From Elephas maximus indicus (taxonomy: Eukaryota; Chordata; Mammalia; Proboscidea; Elephantidae), in NCBI RefSeq assembly GCF_024166365.1, contig NC_064830.1:90946968-91010967 (forward strand): a DNA stretch of 64,000 nucleotides. Reading direction: 5' to 3'. Below the pieces are notes generated by a model. It was not told the origin of the DNA and did not search any database. It saw nothing but the letters and a program-made list of their open reading frames with translations. Every line of letters starts with the position of its first letter. Positions within the stretch are counted from its first letter, which is position 1. Of the stretch, positions 24,056-36,339 are shown piece by piece. The position numbers and the translations under genes are program-made.

Positions 24056-24730
24056 GTGCTTTTCTGTGCCTGTCTTATTTCACTTATATTTGTGAAATTT
24101 ACCCATATTGTTGCATGTAGTTTTGGATACTCACTCTTTTTACTGCATAGTATGTCATTGTTTAAACAAACCGCAATTTGATTTTTCCATTCTCCTGTTG
24201 ATGAGAATTGGGTAGTTTCTAGTTTGGAGATTATTAGGAATAGTGCTGCTGCGAACATTCTAATACACATATTTTATTGAACATGTATGTACGTTCTCTT
24301 GGGTATATACACAGAAGTGGATTGCTAGGTCCGAGGGTACACATATGTTCACTTTTAGTTAAAAACAAAACAAACCTGCTGCCCTCAAGTCAATTCTGAC
24401 TCATGGCAACCCCATGTGTTACACAGTAGCACTGCTCCATAGGACTATTTTGGCTGTAATCTTGATGGATTCAGACCATGGAGTCTGTCTTCGGTGCTGC
24501 TGGGTGGGTGTGAACCACCACTGTTTGGGTTAACAGTCTAGCACAGGCTGTTTTCACCACCCAGGTACCTTCACCTCTAGTAGATACTTCCAAATAGTTT
24601 CCTAAAGTAGTTGTGACAATTTATATTCCCACCAGCAGTGTAAGAGACTTCTAGTTTCTGCATACTGGTGGGCATGTAGTGGTATACCATTGTTGTTTTA
24701 ATTCGCCTTTCCTCAAGGCCATTTAAGTAG
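24056..24730 (-). mobile_element. L1 LINE 3' region, old
   Basis: The order TTCCATTCTCCTGTTGATGAG, GTGCTGCTGCGAAC, then CCCACCAGCAGTG is the reverse complement of an L1 3' end. It is interrupted by a SINE at 24,361-24,575. Confidence 0.65.
24361..24575 (-). repeat. AfroSINE, long subfamily
   Basis: A long copy with tail GCCCTCAAGTCAATTCTGAC and the extended middle segment CTGCTGGGTGGGTGTGAACC. Confidence 0.8.
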
Positions 24731-25039
24731 TAGATTTTAAGTTTATTTTCCTCTTATTATAAAATACATGTTTATTTAGAAACTTTGAAAAATGCAGAAA
24801 TGAAATAGAAAATAAAAATTATGTTCACCTTTCAAAATAGTCATATTATTTGGGTATATGTTCATCTTTTAAAAATAAAATTTGGATATGTTTATATATT
24901 TCATACAGGAATCAGTTTTGTATTTGAAAACTGTGTGTGCAATCTTTTGTCTTTATTATTTAGATGTACCATGACTTTATTTACTCATCCCCCTCATGAC
25001 AATTACTTTATTCCCAACTTTTGTTTTGTTTTGTTTTTT

Positions 25040-25540
25040 TGATCAGAGTCCTGTTGCTGCTCTAACAAATTACCACATATTTTGTGGCTTAAAACTATAA
25101 ACATTTATTATATTACTGTTCTGGAGGTCAAAAAGTCTGAAATGGGCCTCACTGGGCTAAAATCAAGAGAAAATGCAGGTTTTATGTTTCTCTTGGGGGC
25201 CCTAGGGGAGAATCCATTCCCTCCTTCTAGAATTTGCCTGCATTCCTTGGCTTGTGGCCCCCTTCCATCTTCAAAGCCAGCAATGGCTTTCCCACACTGT
25301 GGCATTCTAATTAACACTGACCCTTCCGCCTCCCTTTTTCACATTTCAGGAGCCTTGTGATTACTTTAGACCCACTCATATAATCCAAAATAATCTCCCA
25401 ATCTCAACGGTAGCTCATCAGCAATCTTAATTCTATTTGACACTCCAATTCATCCTTGCCATGTAACGTAACATAATCACAGGTTCTGAGGACTAGGATG
25501 TAGATATCTTTGAGGGGTCATTATTTTGCCTTTCACAGTA
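25040..25540 (-). repeat. MLT1-type MaLR LTR
   Basis: Minus-strand copy: TGCTGCTCTAACAAATTACCAC, GTGGCTTAAAACTATAAAC, CTGGAGGTCAAAAAGTCTG at one end, and GAGGGGTCATTATTTTGCC at the other. Confidence 0.7.
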
Positions 25541-25545
25541 TCCAT

Positions 25546-25715
25546 TGGAAACCCTGGTGGTGTAGTGGTTAAGTGCTACAGCTGCTAACCAAAGGGTCGG
25601 CAGTTAGAATCCACCAGGGACTCCTTGGAAACTCTATGGGGCAGTTCTACTCTGTCCTATAGGGTCACTATGAGTAGGAATCAACTTGACAGCTCTGGGT
25701 TTGGTTTTTGGTTTT
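25546..25715 (+). repeat. AfroSINE
   Basis: Full length. Flanking copies of CAGTATC(C/T)A lie at 25,535-25,544 and about 25,717-25,726. Confidence 0.9.
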
Positions 25716-25899
25716 TCAGTATCTACTAGACCACTGTGGTAACTTCTCAGGTACAATAATTTCAGCCTTATCTTCTTTCCTCAATTTATTTCAAGTGGAA
25801 TTACTCGATCAAAAAGAATGAACAATTTTAAGGTTTTCTGTACATATTACAAAATGAATTTTCACAAAGATTGTGCCAATTTCTATTCTCATCAGCCCT

Positions 25900-26700
25900 T
25901 TTAAACACTGTAGACCAAAGGGATTGAGACTGAGCTCTGGGACATCTCTCTACAACTCACTAACCACCACATCCCATTTACTTCCCCATGAGTAGGATTT
26001 CAGTTCCCCAAACCTGAGGTGAGCTCTCAGCTGGAGGACGGGGAAGAGCTATGGGTCCTGGATCTACCAAGAGCTGGGAACACGAAGGCTTCCAGTAGTG
26101 TTTGCCCAAGAGGGTGAGGAAGAGACCCAGTCAGGTGGAAATAGCCACACTAATGATGCTCCTTCTGTGTGTCAGACACAAAGGCAGGTTGGCATGCATC
26201 CCACTTATTCATCCCTACTGCCCTGTGAAGGTACTAGGCATGATTGTCATTAAAACAAAACAAAACCCATTGCCACTGAGTCAACTCAAACTCATAGTGA
26301 CCCTATAAGACAGAATAAAACTGCCCCATAGAGTTTCCAAGGAGCGGTTGGTAGATTTGAATTGCTGACCTTTTGCTTAGCAGCCAGTGTCTTAACCACT
26401 GCACAACCAGGGCTTCATGATCATCATAAGTGTATTGAATTTGTGGACTTCAGGCTTGCTCTTCTTACTACTAGACTTCATTCAACAACAGTGATGCCTC
26501 GTTTTGGTCATAAAAGTAACAAGTTCCTTCAAAACTTTAAATTTATTCAAGATCAGCATGCTTGTATAGGGAAGAAGTAGAACAATATGGTGACTATAGA
26601 AAACTTTGCAATCACAGCACATTGTTTTCTAGGCATAAAAGAATCCTCATTAAAGCAAAATCTTATACTGAGGCTGGTAAACTTCTCCCCACCCATCCAA
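25900..26700 (+). pseudogene. Decayed inverted duplicate of part of ZNF789
   Basis: On the plus strand this region repeats, in order, sequence of the minus-strand ZNF789 gene. It holds intron sequence before the KRAB-B exon (CTGTAGACCA, CTCACTAACCACCACATCCC), a KRAB-B exon copy (about 25,997-26,103, beginning GATTTCAGTTCCCCAAACC), and the following intron (GGGTGAGGAAGAGACCCAG). After the SINE at 26,251-26,415 there is a remnant of the finger exon start (about 26,437-26,690), readable as KCIEFVDFRLAL, FKFIQDQH, then in another frame LFSRHKRIL. Introns are kept, so this is a DNA duplication, not a retrocopy. It has stops and frame breaks, the KRAB-A exon was not found upstream, and no complete zinc finger remains. 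The KRAB-B part is clearly more similar to ZNF789 than the finger part is. Confidence 0.8.
26251..26415 (-). repeat. AfroSINE inside ZNF789-like pseudogene
   Basis: Full length, minus strand. It is flanked by CATGATTGTCAT (about 26,239-26,250) and the similar CATGATCATCAT (26,416-26,427). Confidence 0.9.
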
Positions 26701-27765
26701 GCCAAAGTGAGAGAATAGCTGAGTTAGTTAAATTTCATTATGCTTAGAAATGGCTGGGTGAATTAGTACAGAAAGTGGGTTTCTCCTCTCTAGGTTATAT
26801 GCGAAATGAAGTGAAGCTGGGCATCTGTTCTCAGCTTTTGTAGGAGCACTTTCCATCTTGGTCAGGAGGCTACTTTTCCTCTTGGCTGCAGGTGAGCTGG
26901 GGCAGAAATTATAAGTAGGCAGAAGAAGCCTCTGGCTGGAGGAGCTATCAGGAAGGGGCGATAATTCAGCACTGTCCCTGAGAAAACACACAAAGCAGAT
27001 CTCTGTGGCTAAACTGGGATGCTGATGTTTGCTCCTGTGTTCTAGAAACTGAAGGGTCTCTGGACTGGACGAATCCCATAGCTTCCTCTAAAGGTTGAAA
27101 TCCCACCTTTGGCTGGGACATGGACATGCTCACTTTTTTGTGGCAAAGCCTCACTGGACCTGGTATGTCCCTGTGGCTCAAAGGATTGGGGATGGTTCTC
27201 TTGTGTTTGCACCTTCTTTAAGCAAGAGGACTAATCTGACTGATGAATGCCTGGATGCTTTAACTGATCATTGCACAGAATCAGAAATACAAACTCTTTT
27301 TATCAGCTAGGCTACCTCCCGTGGAGAGTAGTTGGTTGTGTTTCTTTAATCACTATTTTTTAAATGTTCTAAGGCTGTGCTTTATGCAGACCATGGTTTT
27401 CTGACCTGCACAAAGACAGGTATTTCTGTAGTCCAGATTTTCTCAGGACTTCTTGGAAAATAAGTTTAGCTGAATGTTGCTACTCATTTTGGTCATTCGG
27501 TACTCTTTTAGTCAATGCAATTTTTAAAAACTTGAGTGAGTGCCTTAGTGGCTACTTCCACCTGTGTGTATAAAAAGTATCAGTCATGGCTGGTAACAAT
27601 GATTTCCTATAAGAAAACAAAACTCAGCAAAAATCTGAAAAATTGTGTATCTCTGCTTGATGGAGCCTTTGGAGCTGTTCGGGTTGGAATGTCTCCCAAA
27701 CTCAAGTGGTCCTTGGCCAGAGCTTTGCCTGCTCCACAAGGAAGGCAAGCTCTCAGGGAAAAAAA
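26701..27765. other. Non-genic stretch
   Basis: I see no exon or recognisable repeat. The zinc-finger homology ends near 26,690 and does not resume. Confidence 0.4.
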
Positions 27766-27767
27766 CA

Positions 27768-27962
27768 ATAAAAATTGCTGTCAAGTTGATTCAACTCATG
27801 TGACCTTACATATTAGAGCAGAATTGCTTCATATGGTTTTCTTGGCTGTACTCTTTATGGAATAACATTGCCAGGCCTTTCTTTTGTGGCACTGCTGGGT
27901 GGGTTCAAACATTAACCTTTAGGTTTGTAGACTAATACAAACCATTTGCACCACCCAGGGAC
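27768..27962 (-). repeat. AfroSINE, long diverged copy
   Basis: Tail TGCTGTCAAGTTGATTCAAC, middle GTACTCTTTATGGAATAAC, head end CACCACCCAGGGACTT. Confidence 0.7.
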
Positions 27963-27964
27963 TT

Positions 27965-29643
27965 GGGATATTACTTCAAAATGGAAATGGGGAAAATAAC
28001 CATTTGTAATAGCGACACACATAATTAGCAATAAATTTAACAACACGGAAAAAAATCAAAGAACTTAACCTGAAAAAAATGTATTTTGCCAAGAAATCAT
28101 CTATTTCTCCGCTATTTTAAAATTAATTTGGAACTTCATATGGCATCTTTGTTGTATAATCTCTTGCATCCTACTTCCTCTTCTTCATTTCTACCAGCTG
28201 AGAAATGTTTAGCAAATGGAGAAGCTACCTTTGTGTTTGAGATGAAGGGTACTGTTGAGAATGTAGCTGAACAAGGTACAAGGTGTTTTAGTGTTGTCAA
28301 AAGTCCCATGGTGAGTTGTGTATGGTGTAAGCTACACATACTTGTCACGCATGGTAAGATCATGTTACAACATACGGCATTTTACAGTTAGTCAAATATA
28401 ACCCAAGTGTATAACAATGAGAAAATGAAAGCATTTATCAATTTTTATACCTTATTTTATGTCATTTTAATTTTTAACACAGCCGGCTTTTAAATTTGTA
28501 GTCTAACATTAACTACAGAAATAACATTTTTCACTATGATTTAAATATGGTAAAAAAAAAAAAAAAGGCTTTGCTAGTCTTATCAAGACCCCCTTTTGAG
28601 TCCAATGGAATTCTACACTGTAGATGCCAGTCTCCTCCAAACAGGGATAGACACCTTCACTGAGTGAGCTGATAGCTGTTCTCTGAAAGCATGAAGGACA
28701 ATAGGTCTAGTCCATTAGCTAAGTGAGAACTACTGGAGGCCAATCATCACCTGTTATCATACCCCTTAAGGAAAACCAAAACGTGAGCATCTCTTCCCGA
28801 CTGCCTTCTTTTGAGGGCTACCTTGGAGCTCTTGCCATTCTGCTACATGTTAACAAACACAAACATATATTGAAGCTGGCATTGTTAATCTGAGCTTTTG
28901 GCTATGGCATCTGCCTAACCTCTTGGGGAAGGCGATCAGACTAACCTGGCATTCTTTGGGTATTCTTCTGAGGTGGGTGCTCCTTAAGAGCAGTGGTGGT
29001 GTTCACCCTTCCTCCCAAATCATTCCTGCAAAGTTTCTATGCCAACTTGTTTCTCACCCTTCTGAATCCCCCATTCCTCCTCCTTTTGGGACCCAGGAAT
29101 TCTACCGAAATAAGAATTTTCAGTGAGTCAGACATTTTATAGGGGGCCATTTATAAAATGAAAAGAGGTCTACTTAATTTAGTTGTAAACAAGTGGCACC
29201 AAATAAATTTTTCTACCCATTTCTCAACAGAAAGTCCTTAGGGTCTTCCAGTGCTGTCCAATAGACCTTTCCGTGATGATGGGAATGTTCTATATCTGTG
29301 CTGATCCTGAAATGTGTTGACTGAGGAATTTAATTAAAAATTTTAATTAATTTAAATAGCCTCTTTTAACTAGAGACTACCATACGTAACATCTCAGCTC
29401 TAGATATTCTCGTGCCAACTGTGACCGATGGTAGGTGTGTCCCATGTTATTTTTTGTTCCTTAGTTGTGCCTGTGTCTTCCTAGAGAGCTGGCAGCTTGT
29501 GTATCATGTAAACAGACTTAACGCCCTTAGCCAGACTTCTGTGTACTCAGGCTTGTACCTGTTTTCCACAGGCCCCCATGTCCCAAGGTTTAAGTGCGCT
29601 TATCTGTCTTACTCAGTTATTTCCTCAGTGATTTGTTTCCTCC
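27965..29643. other. Non-genic stretch
   Basis: AT-rich sequence with an A-run at 28,552-28,566. A 101-codon frame at 28,086 has no recognisable family features. No repeat was assigned by eye. Confidence 0.4.
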
Positions 29644-29655
29644 TAAGCCAAAAGT

Positions 29656-29830
29656 GGAAACCCTAGTGGAATAGTAGTTAAGTGCTACGGCTGCTAACCA
29701 AAGGGTTGGCAGTTCGAATCCACCAGGCACTCCTTGGAAACTCTATGGGGCAGTTCTACTCTGTCCTATAGGGTCGCTATGAGTTGAAATCGCCTCAACG
29801 GCACTGGGCTTGGTTTGGTTTGGTTTTGGT
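29656..29830 (+). repeat. AfroSINE with perfect 12-bp TSD
   Basis: Flanked by TAAGCCAAAAGT at 29,644-29,655 and 29,831-29,842. The tail ends in GGTTTGGTTTGGTTTTGGT. Confidence 0.95.
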
Positions 29831-30870
29831 TAAGCCAAAAGTATCAGTTTCTTCGTTTTGCTTAGGGAAAAACAATTTGACAATCCTGTCTTCTAGCCAA
29901 TTCGTGCTAACCAGTACAAAAATACTATGTATTTTGAACCCAATTTACAATCAAAGCCTAATTCCCCTGTCAGGGTTAAGATTTCTCAAGTGTTTAATAC
30001 TGATTAAGAAGTCATGAAATTGGTAGGGGCAAGAAAATAATAAAATTAAGAGGAAACTAAAGGGGATCTGAGAGGGTCTAAATAGCAGGACAGAGTAAGT
30101 TGATCCTAACAAATTATGGATAACATTGTGAAGAACGGGAAATTTCAGAACACTTAACTGTGCTCCTATGGAACCTGTGCATGAATCAAGAAACAGTTGT
30201 TTGAACAGAACAAGTGGCTACTGCATAGTTCAAAATGGGAAAAGGGGTGTGGCAGGATTGTATCCTTTCACCTTATTTATTCAATCTGTATGCTGAACAA
30301 AAAACCCAAGAAGCCAACTATATGAAGAACGCAGTATCAGGATTCAAGGCAGACACATTAAGAATCTGTGATATGAGGCATCACAGTAGAGGGTCCAGGA
30401 CAGAGCTGAAGAAAAGTGTAGTACAAAATTCTAACTCACAGAAAAAGACCAAACTTACTGGCCTGACTGAGACTGGAGATACCCAGAGTATATGGTCCCC
30501 AGGCACCCTTTTAGCTCAGTAATGAAGTCACTTCTGAGGTTTACCCTTCATCCAAAGATTAGACAGGCCCATAAAATAAACCAAGACTAAAGGGCATACC
30601 AGCGCAGGGGCAAGGACTAGAAGGCAGGAGGGGATAGGAAAGCTGGTAATAGGGGATCCGAGGTGGAGAAGGGAGGGTGTTGACATGCCGTGGAATTGTT
30701 AGCCAATGTCAAAAAATATGCACACCAAAAAAAAAAAGTGAATACGTGTCAACCACTTGGAAGCATCCCTGGCACACACGGTTAAGCCTTAGTTATTATT
30801 TTTCCCTGTCAGAATATTTTCTCAAATAAATATGTGGCACTGAAAAAAGAAAAAGTAACTAATGATGCTA

Positions 30871-31044
30871 AGGAGCCCAGATGGCCCAGTGGTTAAATGC
30901 TTGGCTGCAAACCAAAAGGTCGGCGGTTTGAACACACTAGCTGTTCAACGGGAGAAAGATGTGGCAGTCTTGTCCTATGGGACAGTTCTTTTCTGTCTGA
31001 AAGGGTCACTATGAGTCAGAATTGACTTGAAGGCAATGGGTTAT
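30871..31044 (+). repeat. AfroSINE in transduced segment
   Basis: Flanked by AATGATGCTA (30,861-30,870) and AATGACGCTA (31,045-31,054). Confidence 0.88.
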
Positions 31045-31064
31045 AATGACGCTAGATTAGGAAT

Positions 31065-31212
31065 CTGCAGCTAGGCTTGACACAATGGCTGTTACAAAGA
31101 GCTCAAACACGGCAACAGTTGTGAGGATGGGGCCGGACCAGGCAGTGTTTCATTTTGTTGCACACAGGGTCACTGTGAGTCTGAACTGCCTTAACGGCAC
31201 CTAACAACAACA
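31065..31212 (+). mobile_element. RTE 3'-end scrap
   Basis: Short 3' end of an RTE (GCTTGACACAATGGCTG to CACCTAACAACAACAG). It is separate from the surrounding RTE. Confidence 0.8.
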
Positions 31213-32350
31213 GTGTTTGGAACTAGAATTATGCCTTAATTAGAACATTTGCCCAAATTTAATTTTCCTTAAAAGCAAATTATTTAAAAAAAAGTTAAGA
31301 AAGCATTGCTAAGAAATGTCCTTGAAAGAAAATTTGTACAGAACTATATTCTATGAATGATGTCTACACTTGTAATCAAATGATAGTGGATCTTTAGAGA
31401 ATAGTAATTGCGTTATCCTATTTATCTTTTCACGTTGATTTCCATTAGGAAATGGAACAATATATATCCAGGAAATAATCATAAAAAGAATAATTTGGCA
31501 TCATTCTTATTTTCTCCATGTAAAGAATCTACCCATGTCATCTTGGAAATAAAGTTTCCTAAATATAAAAAAAAAAAAAAAAGAATCTGCAATATGAACA
31601 TGACACAATCTTGCTTGCTGAAAGTGAAAAGGATTTAAAGCACTTACTGATGAAGATCAAAGACTAAAGCCTTAAGTATGGACTACACCTGAACATGAAG
31701 AAGAAGAAAAAAAAATCCTTACAACTGGATCAATAAACAAGACAGAAGAAACTGAAGTTGCCAACAATTTCATCCTACTGGATCAACAATGAATGTCCAT
31801 GGAAGCAGGAGTCAAAAAAATCAAATGATGTACTGCATCGGGCAAATCTCCTGCAAAACACTTCTTTACAGTTTTCAGAAGCAAAGATGTCACTTTGATG
31901 ACTAAGGTAACTCTCACCCAAGTCATGGTCTTTTCAGTAGTCCCATATGCACGTGAAATCTCAATAATGAAAAAAACAAGACAGAAGAACTGATGTGCTC
32001 AAACTGTGGGGTTGCTGAAGAATACTGATTATTCTGTGAACTGCCAAAAGAATGAACAAACCAGTCTTAGAAGAAATACAACCAGAATGTTCCTAAAAAG
32101 CCAGGATGGCTAGACTTCAACTCACTTACTTTAGACACATCAGGAAAGATCAATCCCTAGAAAGGACATCATGTTTGGTACAAGGGCAATCAAAACAAGG
32201 GAAACCCTCCATGAGATGGGTTGACACGGTAGGTACAACAATGGATTCAAAAACACCAGTGAAAGAAGATGGCGCAGGACCAGGCAATGTTTCGTTCTAT
32301 TATACGTAAGGTTGCCGTGAGATGCAGCCAACTCCAGGGCAACTAACGAC

Positions 32351-33300
32351 GACGACTAGGAAGAGGTTAGGACGTTAGAATAATTTCAAATAGATTTGTT
32401 GTTTTGGTGAACTGTAGGGAGAATAATACAATCACCTTAATTTATTTAACCTGAACGTAAGAACGTGCTTGGCATATAGAAGGGATATAGCTTCTCGAGG
32501 ACTAAAGTTGATAGCTTTGAGCACAAGCAGTTTATTTGGGGGTGGGTGGGTTGAGGAAACACTGGTAGGGAAGTAGAGAAGAGACACAGTGAAGGCAAGA
32601 CAGCTAATAAAGCAGCTTCCACCGTGGGTGAATGTGTGTAAAGCCATGGTGGAACCTGGGAAACAGTGTAAAACGCAGGCTTCAGAGATCTTCAACCCCA
32701 AAGGGAGAGGGAAAGCCAGTGTTTAAACTCAACTTCCCATCCATTACTGTGTTGAGGGCTACTCGCAGGATGAGTTAATTACCCAGCAGGAGTAGTGGCC
32801 TTTCTTGGTTTTAGAAAAAGCCTGCAGGTAAAGATACAGACGCTCCAAGTCAGATGAAACAACAGAAAGGATAAAACAGGGCACCAATAGCCATCTACAA
32901 ATATTGACTTGGAACTTTCAGTAGGAGCTAGTACCATACTAATTTTAGTTTTATGATTAAATTTTAGTAATGGTTAATATCTCACTAATTAGTAATGAGT
33001 AGACCTTTTTTTTTTCTTTAGCCCTTAGTTTTTTTGAAAAGCCTATGCAATATTTTTCTATACGAACCGCAGAAAGACACTCTTAAATTGTTCACAATCC
33101 ATCAAATAGTCCCCAACTTGAGGAACCACAGAACAAAGCTACTATGCCTCCCTTCTGTCTTAACTAGACTGGAGGGAATGAAGGTACAGGGTGTTCAAGA
33201 GACTAGATACAAGAGCTTATTACATTTTCTATAAAGTTAATTCTTGACTACGACAGGAGATAAGTCACAAAAAGAGGGTCCCCACAGAAACACCATTTCA
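32351..33300. other. Non-genic stretch downstream of ZNF789
   Basis: I see no exon. A block at about 32,430-32,720 has an LTR-like look (TTTATTTGGGGGTGGG) but could not be assigned. Confidence 0.35.
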
Positions 33301-33307
33301 GTTCCTT

Positions 33308-33313
33308 TTTATT
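33308..33313 (-). terminator. Candidate ZNF789 polyadenylation signal
   Basis: AATAAA on the minus strand, about 36 bases past the second target-site copy that bounds the L1 at 33,361-36,339. Without the L1 it would lie only about 80-90 bases after the ZNF789 stop codon, a plausible original signal. AATAAA also occurs inside the L1 (near 33,894 and 33,479), so earlier ends are possible. Confidence 0.55.
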
Positions 33314-33360
33314 ACATTTCAGGAAACAAATGAAATTATATATGCTTGCAGTAGTTGATC

Positions 33361-36339
33361 GTTGTTCGCTTGATACATTTTTTTCCGTCCGAGTTTTAGT
33401 TTGTGTCTTTAAGTCTAATGTACATCTCTTGTAGGCAGCATATAGATGGACTGTGTTTTTTTATCCATTCTGCCACTCTTTATTGGTGCATTATTCCACT
33501 TACATTCAGCATAATTATTGATAGGTATGATTTTAGTGCTGTCATTTTGATGTCTTTTGTGTGTGTGTCCTTGACAGTTCCTTTGTTCCACTTCGTTTTC
33601 TGTGCCGAGTCATTTTTCTTTACGTATTTTCTTTTCCTCTTTTTCACTGTTGTTGGTTTTGTATTTGCTGAGTCTTTATGTTTTTCTTGTTTTTCATTTT
33701 GATGTGTAGGATTGTTAGTTTCCTTTGTGGTTATCTTAATATTTACCCCTATTTTTCTAAGTTTAAACCAATCTTTTATTTCTTTACATTGCCTTGACTT
33801 CCTCTCCATACGAAAGATCCATGATTACATTTTAGTCCTATTTTCTGTTTTAATGTTGTCATCTTTTACATAATGATGTTATCAGCGTTTTAGCTTTATT
33901 TTTGTGATCTGCCTATCCGGGTTGATATTTGGTTGCTCTGTCCTGTGTTCTAGTTTTGGGTTATCTGATGTTACTGACTTTCTAACCAGAGGACTCCCTT
34001 TAGTATTTCTTGTAATTTTGGTTTGTGTTTTTGCAAATTTCCTAAACTTCTGTTTGTCTGGAAATGTCCTAATTTCATAATCACATTTGAGAGACAGTTT
34101 TGCTGGATATATAATTCTTGGCTGGCAATTTTTTCCTCCAAGGCTTTATAAATGTCATCCCATTGCCTTCTTGCCTGCATGGTTCCTGCCAAGTAGTTCG
34201 AGCTTAGTTTTACTGACTCTCCTTTACAAGTGACTTTTCATTCATCCCTAGCAGCTCTTAAAATTCTCTATCTTTGGTTTTGGCAAGTTTGATTATAGCA
34301 CGTCTTGGTAACTTTCTTTTGGGATCTACCTTGTGTGGGGGTTGATGAGCCTCTTGGATAGATATCTTCTCATCTTTTGAGGCATCAGGGAACTTTTCTG
34401 CCAACAAATCTTCAACAATTCTCTGTATTTTCTGTTATCCCCCTGTTCTGGTACTCCAATCACTTGTAAGCTATTCCCCTTGATAGAGCCCCATGTAATT
34501 CTCAGGGTTTCTTCATTTTTCTTAATTCTTTTATCTGATTTTTCCTCAAATATGTTGGTGTCAAGTGCTTTATCTTCAAAATCTCACTAATTCTGACTTC
34601 CATTGCCTCAATTCTGCTTATCACTTTCTATTGAATTGTCTGATTCTGAAATTTTATTGTTTATCTTCTGAATTTGTTTGCTCTCTATGGATTCTTGTAG
34701 CCTACTAAATTTGTCATTATGCTCTTGTTTAATCTGCTTAAGTTCCTCCCAATGCTTTGTCTGTGTGTTGCTTGGCTTGTTCTGTGTTTTGCCTGATCTC
34801 CTTCCTGATCTCTTAAGAGTTCTGTATATTAATCTTTTGTACTCTACCTCCAGTAATTCCAGGAAGTTCTCTTCATCCGGAATATGTCTTGGTTCTTTGT
34901 TTTGGGACCTTGCTGAAGCCATCATGGTCTGCCTTTTTATGTGACTTGATATTGACTGTTATCTCTGAGCCATCAATATGTTACTGTATTTACTTATTTA
35001 TGTTTGCTTACTGTGTCCTAGGTTCTTGTTTTGATATGCCCAAATAGGCTGCTCACGTGAGCTAGTTTGAATATTGGTGCCTCTGAAGCTCTAATATCCT
35101 GTCACCAGGTGCCTCTGAAGCTCTAATGCCGTTACTAGGTATGTAAGCCCAGCAGTCCGTTCACTTTTCTTGTTCACTTCTCAGCTCAGGTGTCCAGGTA
35201 GTCAGTCACCAAGTGTGTAGTGCAGGCTCTCACCTATAGTCCTAGACAAGAAGGGGTGACTGGTGTAGGCACAGGTATCTGGCCACAGGGGGGCATGTGC
35301 TGAGCAAGACAGGGGGCTGACAACTGCCCCTGAGTATCTGTGACGAAAGCGTTTTCCTGTTACCTAGAGCACATAGATGGGTGGGTTTTGCAGCCAGACT
35401 ATAGGCACCCAGTGCTGTTGGCTGTAGGACTGGGAGGCACCACTTATTCTTGTACCCCTGTCATGGGTGGCTAGGTGTCGTGGGTGGAGCCACCAGTCCT
35501 CAGGCCCCTGATGTGGGTAGGTGAGAGCCTTGCTTAATAGACAGAGCGGTGTCAAATGTCACGAACCTACCTCTCCAACATGTAGCTGAAACAGTTGAGG
35601 TTAGGCTTCAGATATATAACCTGTTGTACTTTGCTAAAAAGGGCCTATGCTGATGAAATGGGCCCACGCAGGTATGCAGAGGTGAAAGGCATTCAAAGTC
35701 CATGGGCCCCTTATGCCTGTGCCTAGGCAAAGGAGTGGTTTCTTCCCTGAGTTCCTGGCTTAGGGGAACCAGCAGAGTATTTTTTCCCTGTTTGTTAATT
35801 TGTTCCCTCTCCAAGGCCAGGAGCATGGCTCAGGGCGAGTGCAGGGTCCTTCTTCTGGCCCAGGGGATGTGGTCGGCTGGGACTCAGTGCAGAGTGGGAA
35901 GGGATCAGGTAAGTAGGAGATAGGTTCTTCCCAAAGGAGTATTTTTGGATCCACAAGGTAGGTTTACTGCAGGTACTTGTTTTTTGCCGGGTAAGGGCTG
36001 CTTCTCGCTTGTTCTGGAGGGTTGAGCAGACTCTCAGCCATTTGTTCTCTCCTGATGTGGAAAATGCATCCCAAATGCCACTGCTTGCCTCACTGCATTC
36101 ACACCAGCAGAATCAGCCTGCAGGGTGCTGGTTCCCACCGGGTCAGGTTTGGCAATTCCTTGCCACTTCTGAACCATTTCTCCCTCCTCCTGACACTCAG
36201 TCCAATTCCTCAACTTTGCCTTTGATGTTCAGGGCTCCCAGCTTGTCATATACAATTGATTCACTTGTTTTTTTCAGGTCTTTGTTTTAAGAGGGACCAC
36301 AGGAAGCATCTGACTACTCCGCCATCTTGGCCCTGCCCT
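33361..36339 (-). mobile_element. L1 with intact 5' end, cut off in ORF2, in ZNF789 3' UTR
   Basis: Read on the minus strand, the element starts at a canonical L1 5' end (GGGCCAAGATGGCGGAGTAG). It has a GC-richer 5' UTR (to about 34,930), then ORF1 with a coiled-coil-like N-terminal part (34,925-34,608) and a C-terminal part near 34,192-33,971 (ARRQWDDIYKALEEK, KPKLQEILKG). The start of ORF2 follows (KSYLSIIMLNVSG, near 33,540). It stops abruptly at about 33,361 with no 3' UTR and no poly(A). GCAGTAGTTGAT flanks it at 33,349-33,360 and 36,340-36,351. It has the same orientation as ZNF789 and has stops and frameshifts, so it is inactive. Confidence 0.8.

Larger units (their letters stand above)
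30369..31580 (+). mobile_element. 5'-truncated L1 with probable 3' transduction
   Basis: The insertion is bounded by AAGAATCTG at 30,360-30,368 and 31,581-31,589. Its first ~370 bases are an afrotherian-type L1 3' UTR (same as 40,050-40,430), ending in an internal A-run (30,727-30,738). About 830 bases of unrelated sequence follow, with an AfroSINE and an RTE 3' scrap. Then come AATAAA (31,548-31,553) and a 16-base poly(A) at 31,567-31,582, directly before the second target-site copy. This is the layout expected when an L1 transcript reads past its own signal and carries flanking DNA along. Confidence 0.75.
30098..32350 (+). mobile_element. RTE LINE, 5'-truncated, split by an L1 insertion
   Basis: The plus-strand RTE begins in the reverse transcriptase region (CTAACAAATTATGGATAAC), runs to 30,368, and resumes at about 31,581 through to CAACTAACGACGACGAC. 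The reading frame is heavily broken. The segment between (30,369-31,580) is a later insertion. Confidence 0.85.

Noticed and set aside
33403-33702. 99-codon plus-strand frame with a hydrophobic, Phe-rich translation
   Set aside because: It is the antisense of the L1 ORF1/ORF2 junction. The hydrophobicity comes from T-rich complement sequence, not a membrane protein.
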